From Pseudoneurospora amorphoporcata (lineage: Eukaryota > Ascomycota > Sordariomycetes > Sordariales > Sordariaceae): DNA of 64,000 nt. The notes beneath the pieces are model-generated. The model had not been told where the DNA came from, did not search any database, and was given only the letters and a program-made list of their open reading frames with translations. The stretch covers positions 1 to 64,000 of the forward strand of contig MU859183.1 in NCBI GenBank assembly GCA_033297205.1, read 5' to 3'. The translations under genes and the position numbers were made by a program. The first letter of the stretch is position 1. Every line of letters starts with the position of its first letter. Below, piece by piece: positions 10,869 through 21,160 of this stretch.

Positions 10869-12094
10869 TTACTTGCTTCTCTCCTGCTCCCGGACCTCAC
10901 CGCCGGAAGCCTTCCACCACACATCGCCGCCCCACCTGAGCAAGCGCTCGCAAGCACCGGTAACGGACACGGCAGGTCTGACATCGAGGTAGAAGACGGG
11001 CTCGCCGGTGGGCTCGGGAGGAGCAGAGTAGAAGTCGATCACGTAGCGGACCTCCTTCTTCTCGCCGTTGTGCTCGCGGGAGACGTACCAATCGTGGCGA
11101 TCAAAGGGGGGCTCGGTGCTAGATAGTGTGCAAAGTCAAATCGTTAGCAAAAGCAACTCCGTTTCAAAACGTCCATCATACAAAAACCAAAGAAAGGACA
11201 GTACTTACGCATAATTGGAGTTTATCCTCCCCAAAACCTGCAGCAACGCCGCCTTGGGCGTCATATCCTTCGGCCTGCCCTGGAACCGAATCAGCGTCGG
11301 CTGGGGCTCCGGGTCATTCTCCTGCGCCTCCAGCCGGCGCAGCATTATGGGTGCGTTCTCCTCGCCGCGCTTCATGATCTCCCAGCCGCGCATGAGGCCC
11401 TTGCCGAACCGGCGCTCCCACTCGACAATCTCGTTCCACGCACCCTCGTTCAGGAAGTTGTGTACGGCCACCATGCTCTCCACCGCGGTGATGTCGGTGT
11501 CGGTGTAGCCCTTGCGCAGAAGAGCGTTGTACATCTGCTGCGGGGAGGGGTACTCCCAGTTGCCGTCGCCGGTGCCCTTGGGGATGGAGGAGGGGTCGCG
11601 CTCGGTCGGGAGGGCGATGGTTTGGTTGGGCGCGGGCTCTTGGGAGATGGAGGAGAACATGTAGTTGAGGGGGTTGAGCTTGGAGAGGAAGGAGGACTCG
11701 GAAGTGGCGGCGGCGGGTTGGTGATGTTCAGGCTGCTGGTATTGCTTGGGCGCGACGGCGGCAGCGGCAGCGGCGAGGGTGTCCTTGGCGCCGTGGTTGA
11801 CTGGGCACTTGGAAGGGGGAGCAGCGGCGGGAGTCGGTTCGGGTGCTGGTGTTGCTGCGGGCTTGTGGGCGCTCAAGGCGTCCATCGTCTTGTTGTGCAT
11901 GGGGCAGGAAGGCTACATGGTTGCAACAAGAGGTTAGACCTATCGACTCGGCTGGCAGTGGGAGAGCCCTGGTGAGGGTAAGGGCGACGATAACATACAG
12001 GAGGAGTAGCACCGCTGGCGGCAAGATCCTTGTGCGACGGAGGGACGGCCGGCGCAGCGGCGGCAGCATTTCCATCAGCCCAAAACCAACCCAT
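10869..12094 (-). CDS. cyt-2: Cytochrome c heme lyase (holocytochrome c synthase)
   Basis: Three exons on the minus strand: 12094-11999, 11912-11209 and 11118-10869, giving 349 aa. Both introns (86 and 90 bp) have GTATGT/GTAAGT donors, CTAAC-type branch points and TAG acceptors, and splicing restores the family sequence. The protein attaches heme to apocytochrome c in the mitochondrial intermembrane space. Two CP heme-regulatory motifs are visible: SCPMHN at the start of exon 2, and KCPVNHG. Family hallmarks include NWEYPSPQQMYNAL, the VAVHNFLNEGAWNE region, and in exon 3 PPFDRHDWYV, VRYVIDFYS and FYLDVRPA. Length is close to the Neurospora enzyme I recall (about 346 aa). The alanine/proline-rich N-terminal third is typical of filamentous fungi. 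The symbol is from memory of the cyt-2 mutant and is not proven here. Confidence 0.93.
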
Positions 12095-13147
12095 TGTTAC
12101 TGGTTATATAAAAGATGTCGTTGACGGGGTACGGAAGTTCGGCCGGGCAGAAAGGAAGTAGACTGGGCACTGCTTGAGGATATATACAAACAAGATCGCA
12201 GATATGTCGTTTCAAGATCAAACACAGCGGAAAAGTTCCCGGTGCCGCGAGCAAGCAATGGAAGCTTCGATAACAAGAAGAGGATGAAAGATAAGGGAAA
12301 AAAGTATGAGACGGGAGTAGAGAAATTTCGATATGAGCGGATAAAGCCGGACGGGCATGACGCGATGGGGGGGCCATCGTTTCTTTGCGACCGGGATTGA
12401 CTTGCACGCAGGATCGGTCTGTGTGTTAGCTAAAGACTTCTTACGTGATCAACCTTCCATAGAACACAACCGCCTATCTCCAGAAAAGCTCTTCGATCAA
12501 GCAGAAGTGGTATCAAAAAGCCTGTGGTACTTTTAAAAACACTACAAAAGTCTCTAAGCACCCGTCAATGTTGCTACCTCTGTGCTTCCTGCATCTGAAT
12601 TCTCACCTCAATGTCTTCCCCTAACAGACCGGGGGCGTCAGGGGAGGCATGGATCGCACAAGTTGAACCAGGACTCTGGGCTGTAAGATAACCCACTGAA
12701 AGACATCCAGACACGTCCAGCTGATCCAATGACATCGCCAGAATTACAGAGCTTAGGCCGCTAGTTCAGCAAGAAAAGACTCCATTTTCAACGTTGCCCG
12801 GCTTTTGTTCCAGTCAGTTCCTGTCGTCCGTTGTTTCCATCGAGATCTCGAAATGGTGCACAGATGCAACAGCATCTGGTACCCGCCTCAAGCCGTTGCC
12901 ATTCATGGGGGTTAAGGATGTTACAATGTTATGTATGAGAATATCACTACTAAGGATAATATGTAACACATACCATAGAGGCAAGGGGAAAATAACATGA
13001 ATTCCTCCAACCCGTTTGTAAAGCGCCTCTTGGTAAAACTCCATCTTGATGCGTCCCTTTCTTCTTCCCCATCTGTACCACTCTTTCTGGCGACAGTAAT
13101 ACGTTATAAACTCTATAATCAGGCTATTCCAACGCCCATCTTCCCAA
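12095..13147. other. Intergenic region upstream of cyt-2 and downstream of the ADCK gene
   Basis: This holds the cyt-2 promoter and leader (about 12095-12420) and the 3' flank of the ADCK gene. The minus-strand frame that continues into this region from the ADCK gene stays open to 12814; see the findings. No separate gene is supported. Confidence 0.5.
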
Positions 13148-15405
13148 TTACACATTCGGTGCCAGCAAATCATACTTGACACAGCGCTCAACCTAAACAA
13201 AGAAAACTTAATTAGCAGGGTGTCCTCATCATACGCAACGTGGGCGGGTATACTCACATCCTCAATACTAGCCTGCATAAACCGCCTGGCCTCCAACCCC
13301 AACCAAACAACCATCATATGCACATCGCCCTCCATCAACATATCCTTTCCGCCATGGGCACCCAGCTGTCTTAGGATCGGAAGCGAGCTGCTCAACAGAT
13401 CCACATCAGGATCCAAAGACCGCCCGATACCCTCCAGCAGCAAGATGCTAATAACCACATTGACGAAATCCCCTTCCAGCCTGACGTGATGCTGCCGCAC
13501 CATGTTCAGCACATTCTGCAAGATATCGCCAATCTTGATATTCCCCAGCGCCAGCGTCTTGTTCTTGACGCCCAGCACCAGATGCTGCATCTTGAGCGCA
13601 AACACCTCCTCGTCGAGCACCGCGTCCGGCTGTCGGCACCGCTCGCACATGAGGTGACCAGCTTTGTACCCGTCGAACTCGGCCACGGCGCGGAACAAGT
13701 CGAGGAAGTTGGCGCGGTTGGTCGCGTTGAGTTCCGTGACCAGACCAGTGTCGATGAAAATCAGCTGTGGGCGGTAACCCTCCTTGTCGATCTTGTCTAG
13801 CTCGGCGACCCAAGCTTCCTTGTTGTTTTGGTACGGTCGCAGGCGAGAAAGGACGCGCTCCGTCACATCGCCGTTCTTCTTTGCGCCGTCCCCGTCTGAG
13901 TGAACGGCGTCGCTGGGCTTGTCCCAGTGCAGGCTGAGTGTGGGCTTGTCGGACTCGTAGAAGCGCACCATGATGTTGCCTGGATGCAGGTCGGCGTGGA
14001 CGAAGTTGTCAAGGAGGAGCATGCGCAAGAAAGCGTCGAGACCTTCGCTGGCGATCTCTTGCTGGAAGACGCCGCCACCGTTCGCCATGAAGTCCGCTAG
14101 CGGGATGCCGTGGGCGAATTCCTCGACGAGCACGTTTCGGGTGCTGAACTCGGTGTACGGGTAGGGAAACCAGGCGGTTGTTCGGTCCTTGAAGTTCTTG
14201 CGGAACTTGGACAGGTTAGCGGCTTCGATGCGCAGGTCAAGTTGTAGCTTCATCATCTCGCCGAACTGCTCGACCTCGTCGGGGAGGGAGAGCCATTCCA
14301 AGGTCGGAATCGCGTTGATCATGGACGCAAAAAATCCCATGATCCGGAGATCGCGCCGTACGGTCCGCTCGACATCAGGGTGTAGCACCTTGATGGCGAC
14401 GTAGGACGACGGAACCCGTTTTGGCGTGGCCTTCAACACACTCCCAACGTTTTTAGCAAAACGACGACGCGAGTCGGAGACGTCAGAATCCGCAGGCATG
14501 GTGAGGTCCGGTTTTAGCTTGGCCTTGTAGACCTGCGCGATAGCGCCAACACCCAATGGCTTCTCGTCGAATTCCTCAAAGATCTCGTCAAAGTGGCGGC
14601 CACCGAATGCCTCCTCAACGATGCGCTTCGTAGCGTGGAGAGAATGGGCGGGTGCGTCGGCGTGGAGTTTCGACATGATATTGCACATCTCGTCGGGGAA
14701 GATGTCCGATCGCGAAGCGGCCCATTGTCCAAGCTTGATGAAAGCAGGACCAGCCCACTCCATAGCCTGCACCAAGAACCCGTACCACCACAGCGTCCCT
14801 GATCGCTCGTTGTCGCGATCCGGCTGGCGCTCCCCGAACCATATCGCTGGTACCGTGATAATTACCGGCACGAAAATGCCCACCAGCTCCAGGAACCGTA
14901 TCCCGGTCCATAGAGGCTCCCAGATGTAAAGGTTCAAAAACAGTACGATCTTCTTTCCAATCCTCTTCAGCCCCGTGACGTCCTCCCCGACCTTTTTCTC
15001 AATCTCTTCCTGTGACACCTCAAGCATTCTCAGCTCGGCCGTCTCTTCCGTCCCGCTGTTATCCTCCTCCGAGAGTGAGACAAAGGCGGCAGTCGCTAGT
15101 GCGCCATTGGCGGCTTTGGCCCATAACGTTACCCTTGGTCTATAACACCGACCACCATATCCTGCTCCCCCTCCTGCCTTCTGCCATGTTTGTGAGAGTC
15201 GTGGTCGCGGGGCGCGTGGTATTAATCGGGTTGCTGTAGAAAAAAGAGAAGAAGACGAAGCGCGTATCGGTTGTTTCGACGATGTTCGTAGTAGGTGGTG
15301 TGAAAGGAGGCCGGAACACCGGCTTGTTGCTATCGAGACCGAAGGTGGTTGCGCGCGACCAGAAAGCCGGCCAACAGCGACGGCTGCCAGCCGCATGGCG
15401 GGCAT
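13148..15405 (-). CDS. Mitochondrial ABC1/ADCK (UbiB-family) atypical kinase, ADCK2/Cqd1-like
   Basis: Predicted exons are 15405-13258 and 13192-13148, giving 730 aa. The 65-bp intron (GTGAGT donor, CTAAT branch, TTTAG acceptor) joins SIEDV to ERCVKYDLLAPNV and stop. The N-terminus is rich in R/S/A with no acidic residues for ~70 aa, like a mitochondrial targeting sequence, and a hydrophobic segment follows near 165-190. UbiB hallmarks in order are FIKLGQWAASRSDIFP (the KxGQ motif, ~220), AIAQVYKAKL (alanine-rich nucleotide loop), VAIKVLHPDV (lysine, ~335), VHADLHPGN (catalytic loop, ~468) and FIDTGLV (metal-binding Asp, ~550). Such proteins act on coenzyme Q distribution or synthesis at the inner membrane. 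The closest type by layout is yeast Cqd1/human ADCK2, which is an inference. Without splicing, the frame runs on to 12814. Confidence 0.92.
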
Positions 15406-16072
15406 GTGAAATGGTGAGCGGGCGTCACTCGGCGCGCCGGGCCGTAGGAATTGCCTAGACGAAGAACGGTCGATTTGCGTAGAAGAAAGGCGTGTCGGAA
15501 TGGAATCGTTTCAATGGCAATCCCAACGTCCGGGGGATGCGCAGGTCCTCGTCGGTCGTGTTGTTGTAGTGAGAAACATGATCTCTCGGATCTGGCGCAA
15601 GTCGAACGGGAAGTTGTTGCTTGGTCAATGAGCCCGGTTGAACGGTGGACCGAGGATTGACAGAAGGATCGCCTTGTGACGTAGCTGACAGGCTTTCCCG
15701 GCAAAGCGCCCGCCTGAGGGGCAGTTTTGTTAGCGGTTCCGGGCGTTGATTGGGTGAGCCTACAGTAGCCGATCCACTATAAAGGCAACCCGCCAGACGG
15801 GATGCCATTCCACTTGGGGCCCATGGCATCCCGGCCCCTGACCCCGTGCAGATTCAACCTGGAAGGTCAACATGGAAACAGATTGTGCCCAATGTCCAAC
15901 ACTGCCCAAGACGCGAAGATCCTCTACTGGAATATTCGGTGTATTACGATTGTTGTTGACGGTCCATCCGCCGTCTATGACATTCGACCATCTCATCTGG
16001 TCTCACTATATCCTCGCTGCCATTACATTCGGTTCCTGGTTCATCTCCTCATGAACTCCCCCGCTAACCCAA
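15406..16072. other. Promoter region of the ADCK gene and 3' flank of the GH71 gene
   Basis: Both neighbouring genes are on the minus strand, so this gap carries the ADCK promoter and the GH71 3' UTR. No other gene, tRNA or repeat was recognised. Confidence 0.5.
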
Positions 16073-18037
16073 TTACATCCTGCCGGGAACCTGAATAACC
16101 ACTGAATTAAAGTTGACCTAAGCATAACTGTCAGTATAAAAGGCAAGACTGAAGAGTTGTTGTGGAGAACCCACCTTGTCTTCGCAACTACAGTGAATAT
16201 CTGGTCCTTCCGTGACTTGACCATTCAACTGCAACCTCACAGGGCCAAGGGTGTTTTCGTCAAACGGAACCTCGAAGTACGAAGATCCTCGTACCGTTTG
16301 GAACTCCCTCGGTTGCCCATCTCCGAGCGTCACTGTCACCGTGTTCTCCTCTTTGGTGATGGCAACCACAGAGATCACGTCCTTGGCGCCATGCGCGGCC
16401 AGAGCATCACCCCCTTGTCCCCATGCGGTTTCTGGTCACGTTGGTTAACGACATGTTTAGACGGTTCTGGTAGGCGTCAACTTACCACCATGGTGACCGG
16501 CACTGGCGGGTGTCCTGCGATACCATGCGATTGCCACGTCCTCAAGGTTCTCTCTTGGCTTAGCCTTGGTCTTCCCAGCCTTGTAAGCCTGGATGAAGTG
16601 AGGCAGGATGGCACGGTAGGCGTCGTGCGAGTGACCTTTGACGTAGGCATCTGCTCCGGGCACAACCTGATCGTCGCGATGGGGATCATAGATGTAGCTT
16701 GACTCTCCGTAGTCATTCCCTGTGAAGTGTTAGAATCCTAACTCTGGTCTCGGTCAAGGAGGGGAACTCACAAGTGATGATCTCGACAAAATCCGGCTGC
16801 ACCTCTAGAATTTGTTGCCAACGGTCATACCAGAGAGACTCGCTGGAGCAGTACCAGTTCTTGTTCCACTGGGGAAGGTCTGTCATCAAAATTAGCATCA
16901 TCTCGGTCTCATTTCGATTGGCCGGTCCAGATACTCACTGGTATAGAAGTAAGGACTGACGCCCATCATGTACTTGTGCTTGTTGTTCGGTGTCCCAAAG
17001 ATACCTGGCTTCTCGATTTGGAGGGCTGCCATGTACAGATGGTCCTCATCTGGTCCCATCTTGTGATTGCAACCCTTTGGCCATGCGTCCCAAGAGACTA
17101 GCATCGGTTAGCCTAGTCTGAACACCATGATTGAGGATTGCGGGAAAAAAAACCTACAAGCACCATCTATATAATCGAGCTTCTGGCCAACTCCATGGGG
17201 CCCAAGACTGGCCCAGTCCGGAACGAGGAAGATATCACCCGTCGCTTGACGGACCAAAGGCCAGTTGTCCGCCCACTGAGGACCCTCAAACGTCGATACG
17301 AATGGTCTCCCATCGACTACACATTGCGCTGGCGAATACTTGAAGCGGTTGATCAAGTCTACTACCTGCTGAACCGGCCATTCGAACGCAAAGCTAGTAG
17401 TTCTGGTCAGTCCCAACTGATCTAGACAGAATACAAGAGTGACTTACTCGAAAGAGATAAAAAGGACAAAGCCTCCAGCCCGTTCAGCTGCCTGGTACGC
17501 CAGTGTCAACTGCTCATTAAGCCAGTGATCTTGGGGTCCCGTATTCAGTGCAAATCCGTCAATGCCACACTCCTTTGCGGCTCTAATCTCATCCTCCCAG
17601 TCCTGGTAAGTGTGGTTGACTGTGAGTCCTAGCTGCAAAGTAAGTTAGCCGCGTGAACTTTGATACAAGCACATGGAAGGAAAGCGTAAAGCCCATTACC
17701 ATGTAGTGAGCAAACACCATCTTAGGGCATTTTACCCTCTTCTCCGGCTCATCGGAAATGCCAATTTCGGCACCAATCTCGGCGATAGCATCGCGTGTAG
17801 AATCTAAACGTAGACTACGATTAGCACTTTTTGATGTCTTTTCTCAGGTAGGGAGAAAAAGGAGGAATGGCAACTGCATCAAGACACAATGTCATGATGG
17901 CCGATTGTTTCCGGGGCAACCGGCAGTTCCGGCGTTATCTCAGTGACTCAAGTGATGGCTCGGATGCTTCTCACTAACAGAAACAGCTATAACTGACCGA
18001 TGAAGTCTCTCCAGCCCATCCTGTAATATGGCACCAT
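16073..18037 (-). CDS. GH71 alpha-1,3-glucanase, apparently non-secreted (Agn2-like)
   Basis: Nine proposed exons: 18037-17998, 17803-17700, 17632-17448, 17393-17158, 17097-16939, 16879-16772, 16719-16486, 16431-16175 and 16117-16073, giving about 455 aa. All frames join. Introns are 52-67 bp except the first (194 bp). The product hydrolyses alpha-1,3-glucan of fungal walls. Family features are KMVFAHYM, DWEDEIRAAKECGIDGFALN, FEWPVQQVVDLI, FVSTFEGP, FLVPDWASLGP, FSWDAWPKG, WYDRWQQILEVQPDFVEI and WNDYGESSYI. The proposed N-terminus MVPYYRMGWRDFIDSTRDAI has no signal peptide. S. pombe Agn2, which opens the ascus wall from inside, is also a GH71 enzyme without one. Exons 2-9 are well supported. 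Exon 1 rests on phase and a GTCAGT donor and could be wrong. Confidence 0.87.
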
Positions 18038-19205
18038 TGATATCAGTAAGGCTAATTCGGAAATGTGTTGATATCACCACTTGTTCAGTAGGTTCCAGAA
18101 CTGTTCCTTTCCTTGCCTTTAAATGTTTTGGTTGGAAAGGGGGCAGCAAGGAATTGCGATAACAGAATAGGGGCGCAAAGAGGTGCCAAGCCGTTAGTGC
18201 AATGGCCCAAGCGGCCAAGCCCGTGGGCCAAGATGTGTGAGGCTCTTGGGAGATGAACGAGATGACCAGTCGGTAACATCGAATACGAAATCGCCAGATC
18301 GCCTACTGGGATGAGGCCGTTAAGCGACAATTCGGGATGGGGGATTTGGAGGAAAGTTGATGTATCCTCTGACGGTATTGGGAGTAAGAAGATTCACATA
18401 TCCAAGGCGGTTTTGAGCCATGATACCTCGAAGTTCTGAAGCCGTGACACAGACAACGCAGTGCCCAACAATGGCTTACATCAGAAGAGACACTGGCTAT
18501 AAGCCCAGCAGCCAAGGATCCAATGATCTCCATGGTTGACATGGCCAGAAGGTACCTAGTTTCCTTATTTGCCGTAAATCATCCAAGTTCTATTTTGGTG
18601 TCAGATTCAACTGGCGTGTTTTGAAGCCACATGCTGGTTGACACCAGAGAAACCCATGGCGGAGTATCCTCGGTTGCTGGTTGGGTCTATCAACTGGTGT
18701 TTGTTGGTCACGAAGCGATTAAAGGTCCGGGTTTATGCACCAGGAGACACTGGTCAGTCCGCGGAAACAGAAACAAAGCTTGAAGAAACTTAGTTGGGTT
18801 GCCAGAAAATGGGGTATCACCACGACTTGAGGGTTGAGATTTGATAGCGAAGGGGAGGCAATGCGGATTGTTGAACGTGAACGTGAAAGTCGACAAAGAG
18901 GTTGCAGTTGGAGAACTGAAGCTCAGCTGGGCCCCGCTTGGCATCCAGACCGCAGGGCAAAGCGGGACTGAGCACAGACCTCCACCCTAAAATGCAAAGG
19001 TGACGAGGACCTGGTCTCGGCCGTTAAGGCTCCCCAAGCCTATCCGGATAGGGCAGACTAGGCCTTGATTAGGGCGGATGGGGTTTTTCCGATAACCCAG
19101 CGCATTTCGGCTCCGCACACAGTCAATTTTGGTGAAATTTCGCATCTTCCGCAACTTCACACACAACCCACCCACGTCGACCCATCAACTCGATCAGTCG
19201 CGACA
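18038..19205. other. Divergent promoter region between GH71 and eS28
   Basis: Upstream sequence of both the minus-strand GH71 gene and the plus-strand ribosomal protein gene. The last ~150 bases before 19206 are C/A-rich and pyrimidine-tracted (CCCACCCACGTCGACC), as expected for a ribosomal-protein leader. No additional gene was recognised. Confidence 0.5.
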
Positions 19206-19603
19206 ATGGATTCCTCTAAGGCCCCCGTCAAGCTTGTCAAGGTCACCCGCGTCCTCGGCCGTACCGGTATGCGAAATTCCCGCCGAAATGCTGTCAAAGT
19301 CGATTTTCCCGTGCGGAAAGGCGACAGGACGGGCGAAAGAATTGGCGACGACACAGAAATGCTGACCTTGGAATTTTGTAGGCTCTCGCGGTGGTGTTAC
19401 CCAGGTCCGCGTCGAGTTCATGGACGACCAGACCCGCTCCATCATCCGTAACGTCAAGGGCCCTGGTAAATACAGCCCATTCCGATTATACACAGGCACA
19501 CACACAGCGAGAGCAGCGAAAACTAACAACTTGCCCAACAGTCCGTGAGGACGACATCCTTGTCCTTCTCGAGTCCGAGCGTGAGGCCCGCCGTCTCCGT
19601 TAA
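19206..19603 (+). CDS. rps28: 40S ribosomal protein eS28 (S28)
   Basis: Three exons, 19206-19266, 19382-19465 and 19542-19603, encode 68 aa. The introns are 115 and 76 bp. The spliced product reads MDSSKAPVKLVKVTRVLGRTG, then SRGGVTQVRVEF, and ends with VREDDILVLLESEREARRLR. This is the highly conserved eS28 sequence, including the invariant C-terminal EREARRLR. eS28 sits in the head/platform of the small subunit near the mRNA exit. Family length is 67-69 aa, so the prediction is complete. Both introns interrupt glycine codons, and a start further upstream is neither needed nor available. Intron-split, very short exons explain why no long ORF is seen. Confidence 0.97.
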
Positions 19604-21160
19604 GAAGTTCGATGTGACGAAAAAGGGAGGAATGAGAATTACAGCGCTACCTCGGTTTTGGCCTGTCTCGACGAGGAACGATTTCATCATGACTTGCGGC
19701 CAGGGAATCACGGAACATTCTGGGTTGGGAGTTCGGTAGAACGGCATTGCCATGATTATTCTTTCCTCCCCAAAAATCTGCTCGGCGCAGACGTTGCATT
19801 GATTCGGACCACTCCATTTCGCTGCAGTCGTGTTCTCTTGTGAAGGGAAATGGGTGATACACTTGGAACATCCATTTGGGGGCTCAGGAGGACGGATGTT
19901 TCCAGCACAACACAACTTCGGTCGGGCATGGACTTGGGGATCTCTACGGGCAGCTCTACCTCGAATTTCTCGAGGCTCTTGAGGTCCTGCTCCTGCGCCA
20001 TTAGTGGCAGTCGAGATCCGACTCCGATCAGCAACAACGCCATTATGCGCGCCCGTTAGTCAAGCAAATCCATGCCCTCAGGCAACGTCAGCTCCAATCC
20101 GTCCGCCCTGCTCTGCAACCGAAGTCCAAAACCTCTGTCCGACCGTGTCCAGAAGGGCTCCTGGTCCCCAAAGGATTCCTTGCCATGCATGCAATGGGAG
20201 GCTTTTGGGTACAGCGACAAACCCCCGTAGGTATTGCATCATGACAAATGTGGTAGGGTTGTAGAGACTTGTAGTAACCAACTGGGACTGTTTGATCCCT
20301 GTGCTAGTCATCGTGAAACAATGAGATCATGTGCTAAACCCCGTTGTCGAAGCCTCTCGCTAACCGCCAAACAGGAAATTCCTACGCTCTTCATGCTGTC
20401 TTGGTACTGCATCTCACAAGAACTGAAGACAGGCAGTCCAGAGGAGAGTTCTCGAACCAAGCACATACCGCATGTTTACCGTCCAAGTGGCAGCCATATT
20501 CATCTGGTGGCATTTCTTGGGCCCATCAGGCATTGGGAATTAGACGAGCATGAGGCGTCGGGGATACTCGTGGGCTAGAAACGCCCTCTGCGACCCATCC
20601 GGTGGCGTTTCTAGCCCAGACGAGTAGAGGAGCCGGCACTTGTTCTGGACACATCCTCCATGGAGGTATTCCCGAATGAAAGGAGCCTGAGGTTAGCCGT
20701 CCCCTGTCACCTTGCCATTCTGGTCTTCGGGACCTGAAACCGCCGCTTCGAGGTTTCGACCGCAAATCCACCGTCTTGGCAGCATGAACACACGCCTTCC
20801 CCGGAAATTCCAGCCGTTCAGTCACTGAATGTAACCTCATCCGACTGGCCGACCTTTCCGCTACGTACCCAGCTTGCCATCAACGGCCATCGGAACACTG
20901 CCTCCAGTCTTATTCCGCCAATCGAGTCTCATCGCAACTTTCGATATGAGTGGGGAACAACGGTCTTCTTTCCCAGAACCGAGATCGCGGGAGGCATGGT
21001 TCGGCATATGTGTGTTAGTTCTTGCTCCCGTCGAGGCCATCAGGATTCCTATAAGATGGCTCGAGCATCCCTGGTGTGCTCTTGTTCTGCCTCCTAGCCA
21101 CGGCAACCTCGAACGTGACAGCTATATTGTCTCTGTTACTGCATTTAACAGGAGAGCAAC
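19604..21160. other. Intergenic region between eS28 and the PL4 lyase
   Basis: Downstream of eS28 and upstream of the rhamnogalacturonan lyase. Minus-strand frames at 19523-19915 and 19756-20043 overlap each other and the end of eS28. The second begins MALLLIGVGSRLPLMAQEQ, which could resemble a leader, but neither has a family signature, so I do not call them. A miniature inverted-repeat element lies at 20567-20624. Confidence 0.45.
20567..20624. mobile_element. 58-bp miniature inverted-repeat element related to the 9.3-kb transposon
   Basis: The left end CTCGTGGGCTAGAAACGCC and right end GGCGTTTCTAGCCCAGACGAG are inverted copies of the same terminus seen at 9336 (CTCGTCTGGGCTAGAAACG). The left copy lacks one CT. 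TA flanks both sides (20565-20566 and 20625-20626). The 17-19 bp between the arms still resemble the parent sequence around GACCCAT. This is a minimal deletion derivative with no coding capacity, sitting about 540 bp upstream of the PL4 lyase start. It is in the size class of small Neurospora inverted-repeat elements such as Guest, though I do not claim identity. Confidence 0.85.

Noticed and set aside
19523..20043. Overlapping minus-strand ORFs next to eS28, one with a leader-like start
   Set aside because: They overlap each other in different frames and the first overlaps the eS28 exon; no motif allows a choice. Kept as a note only.
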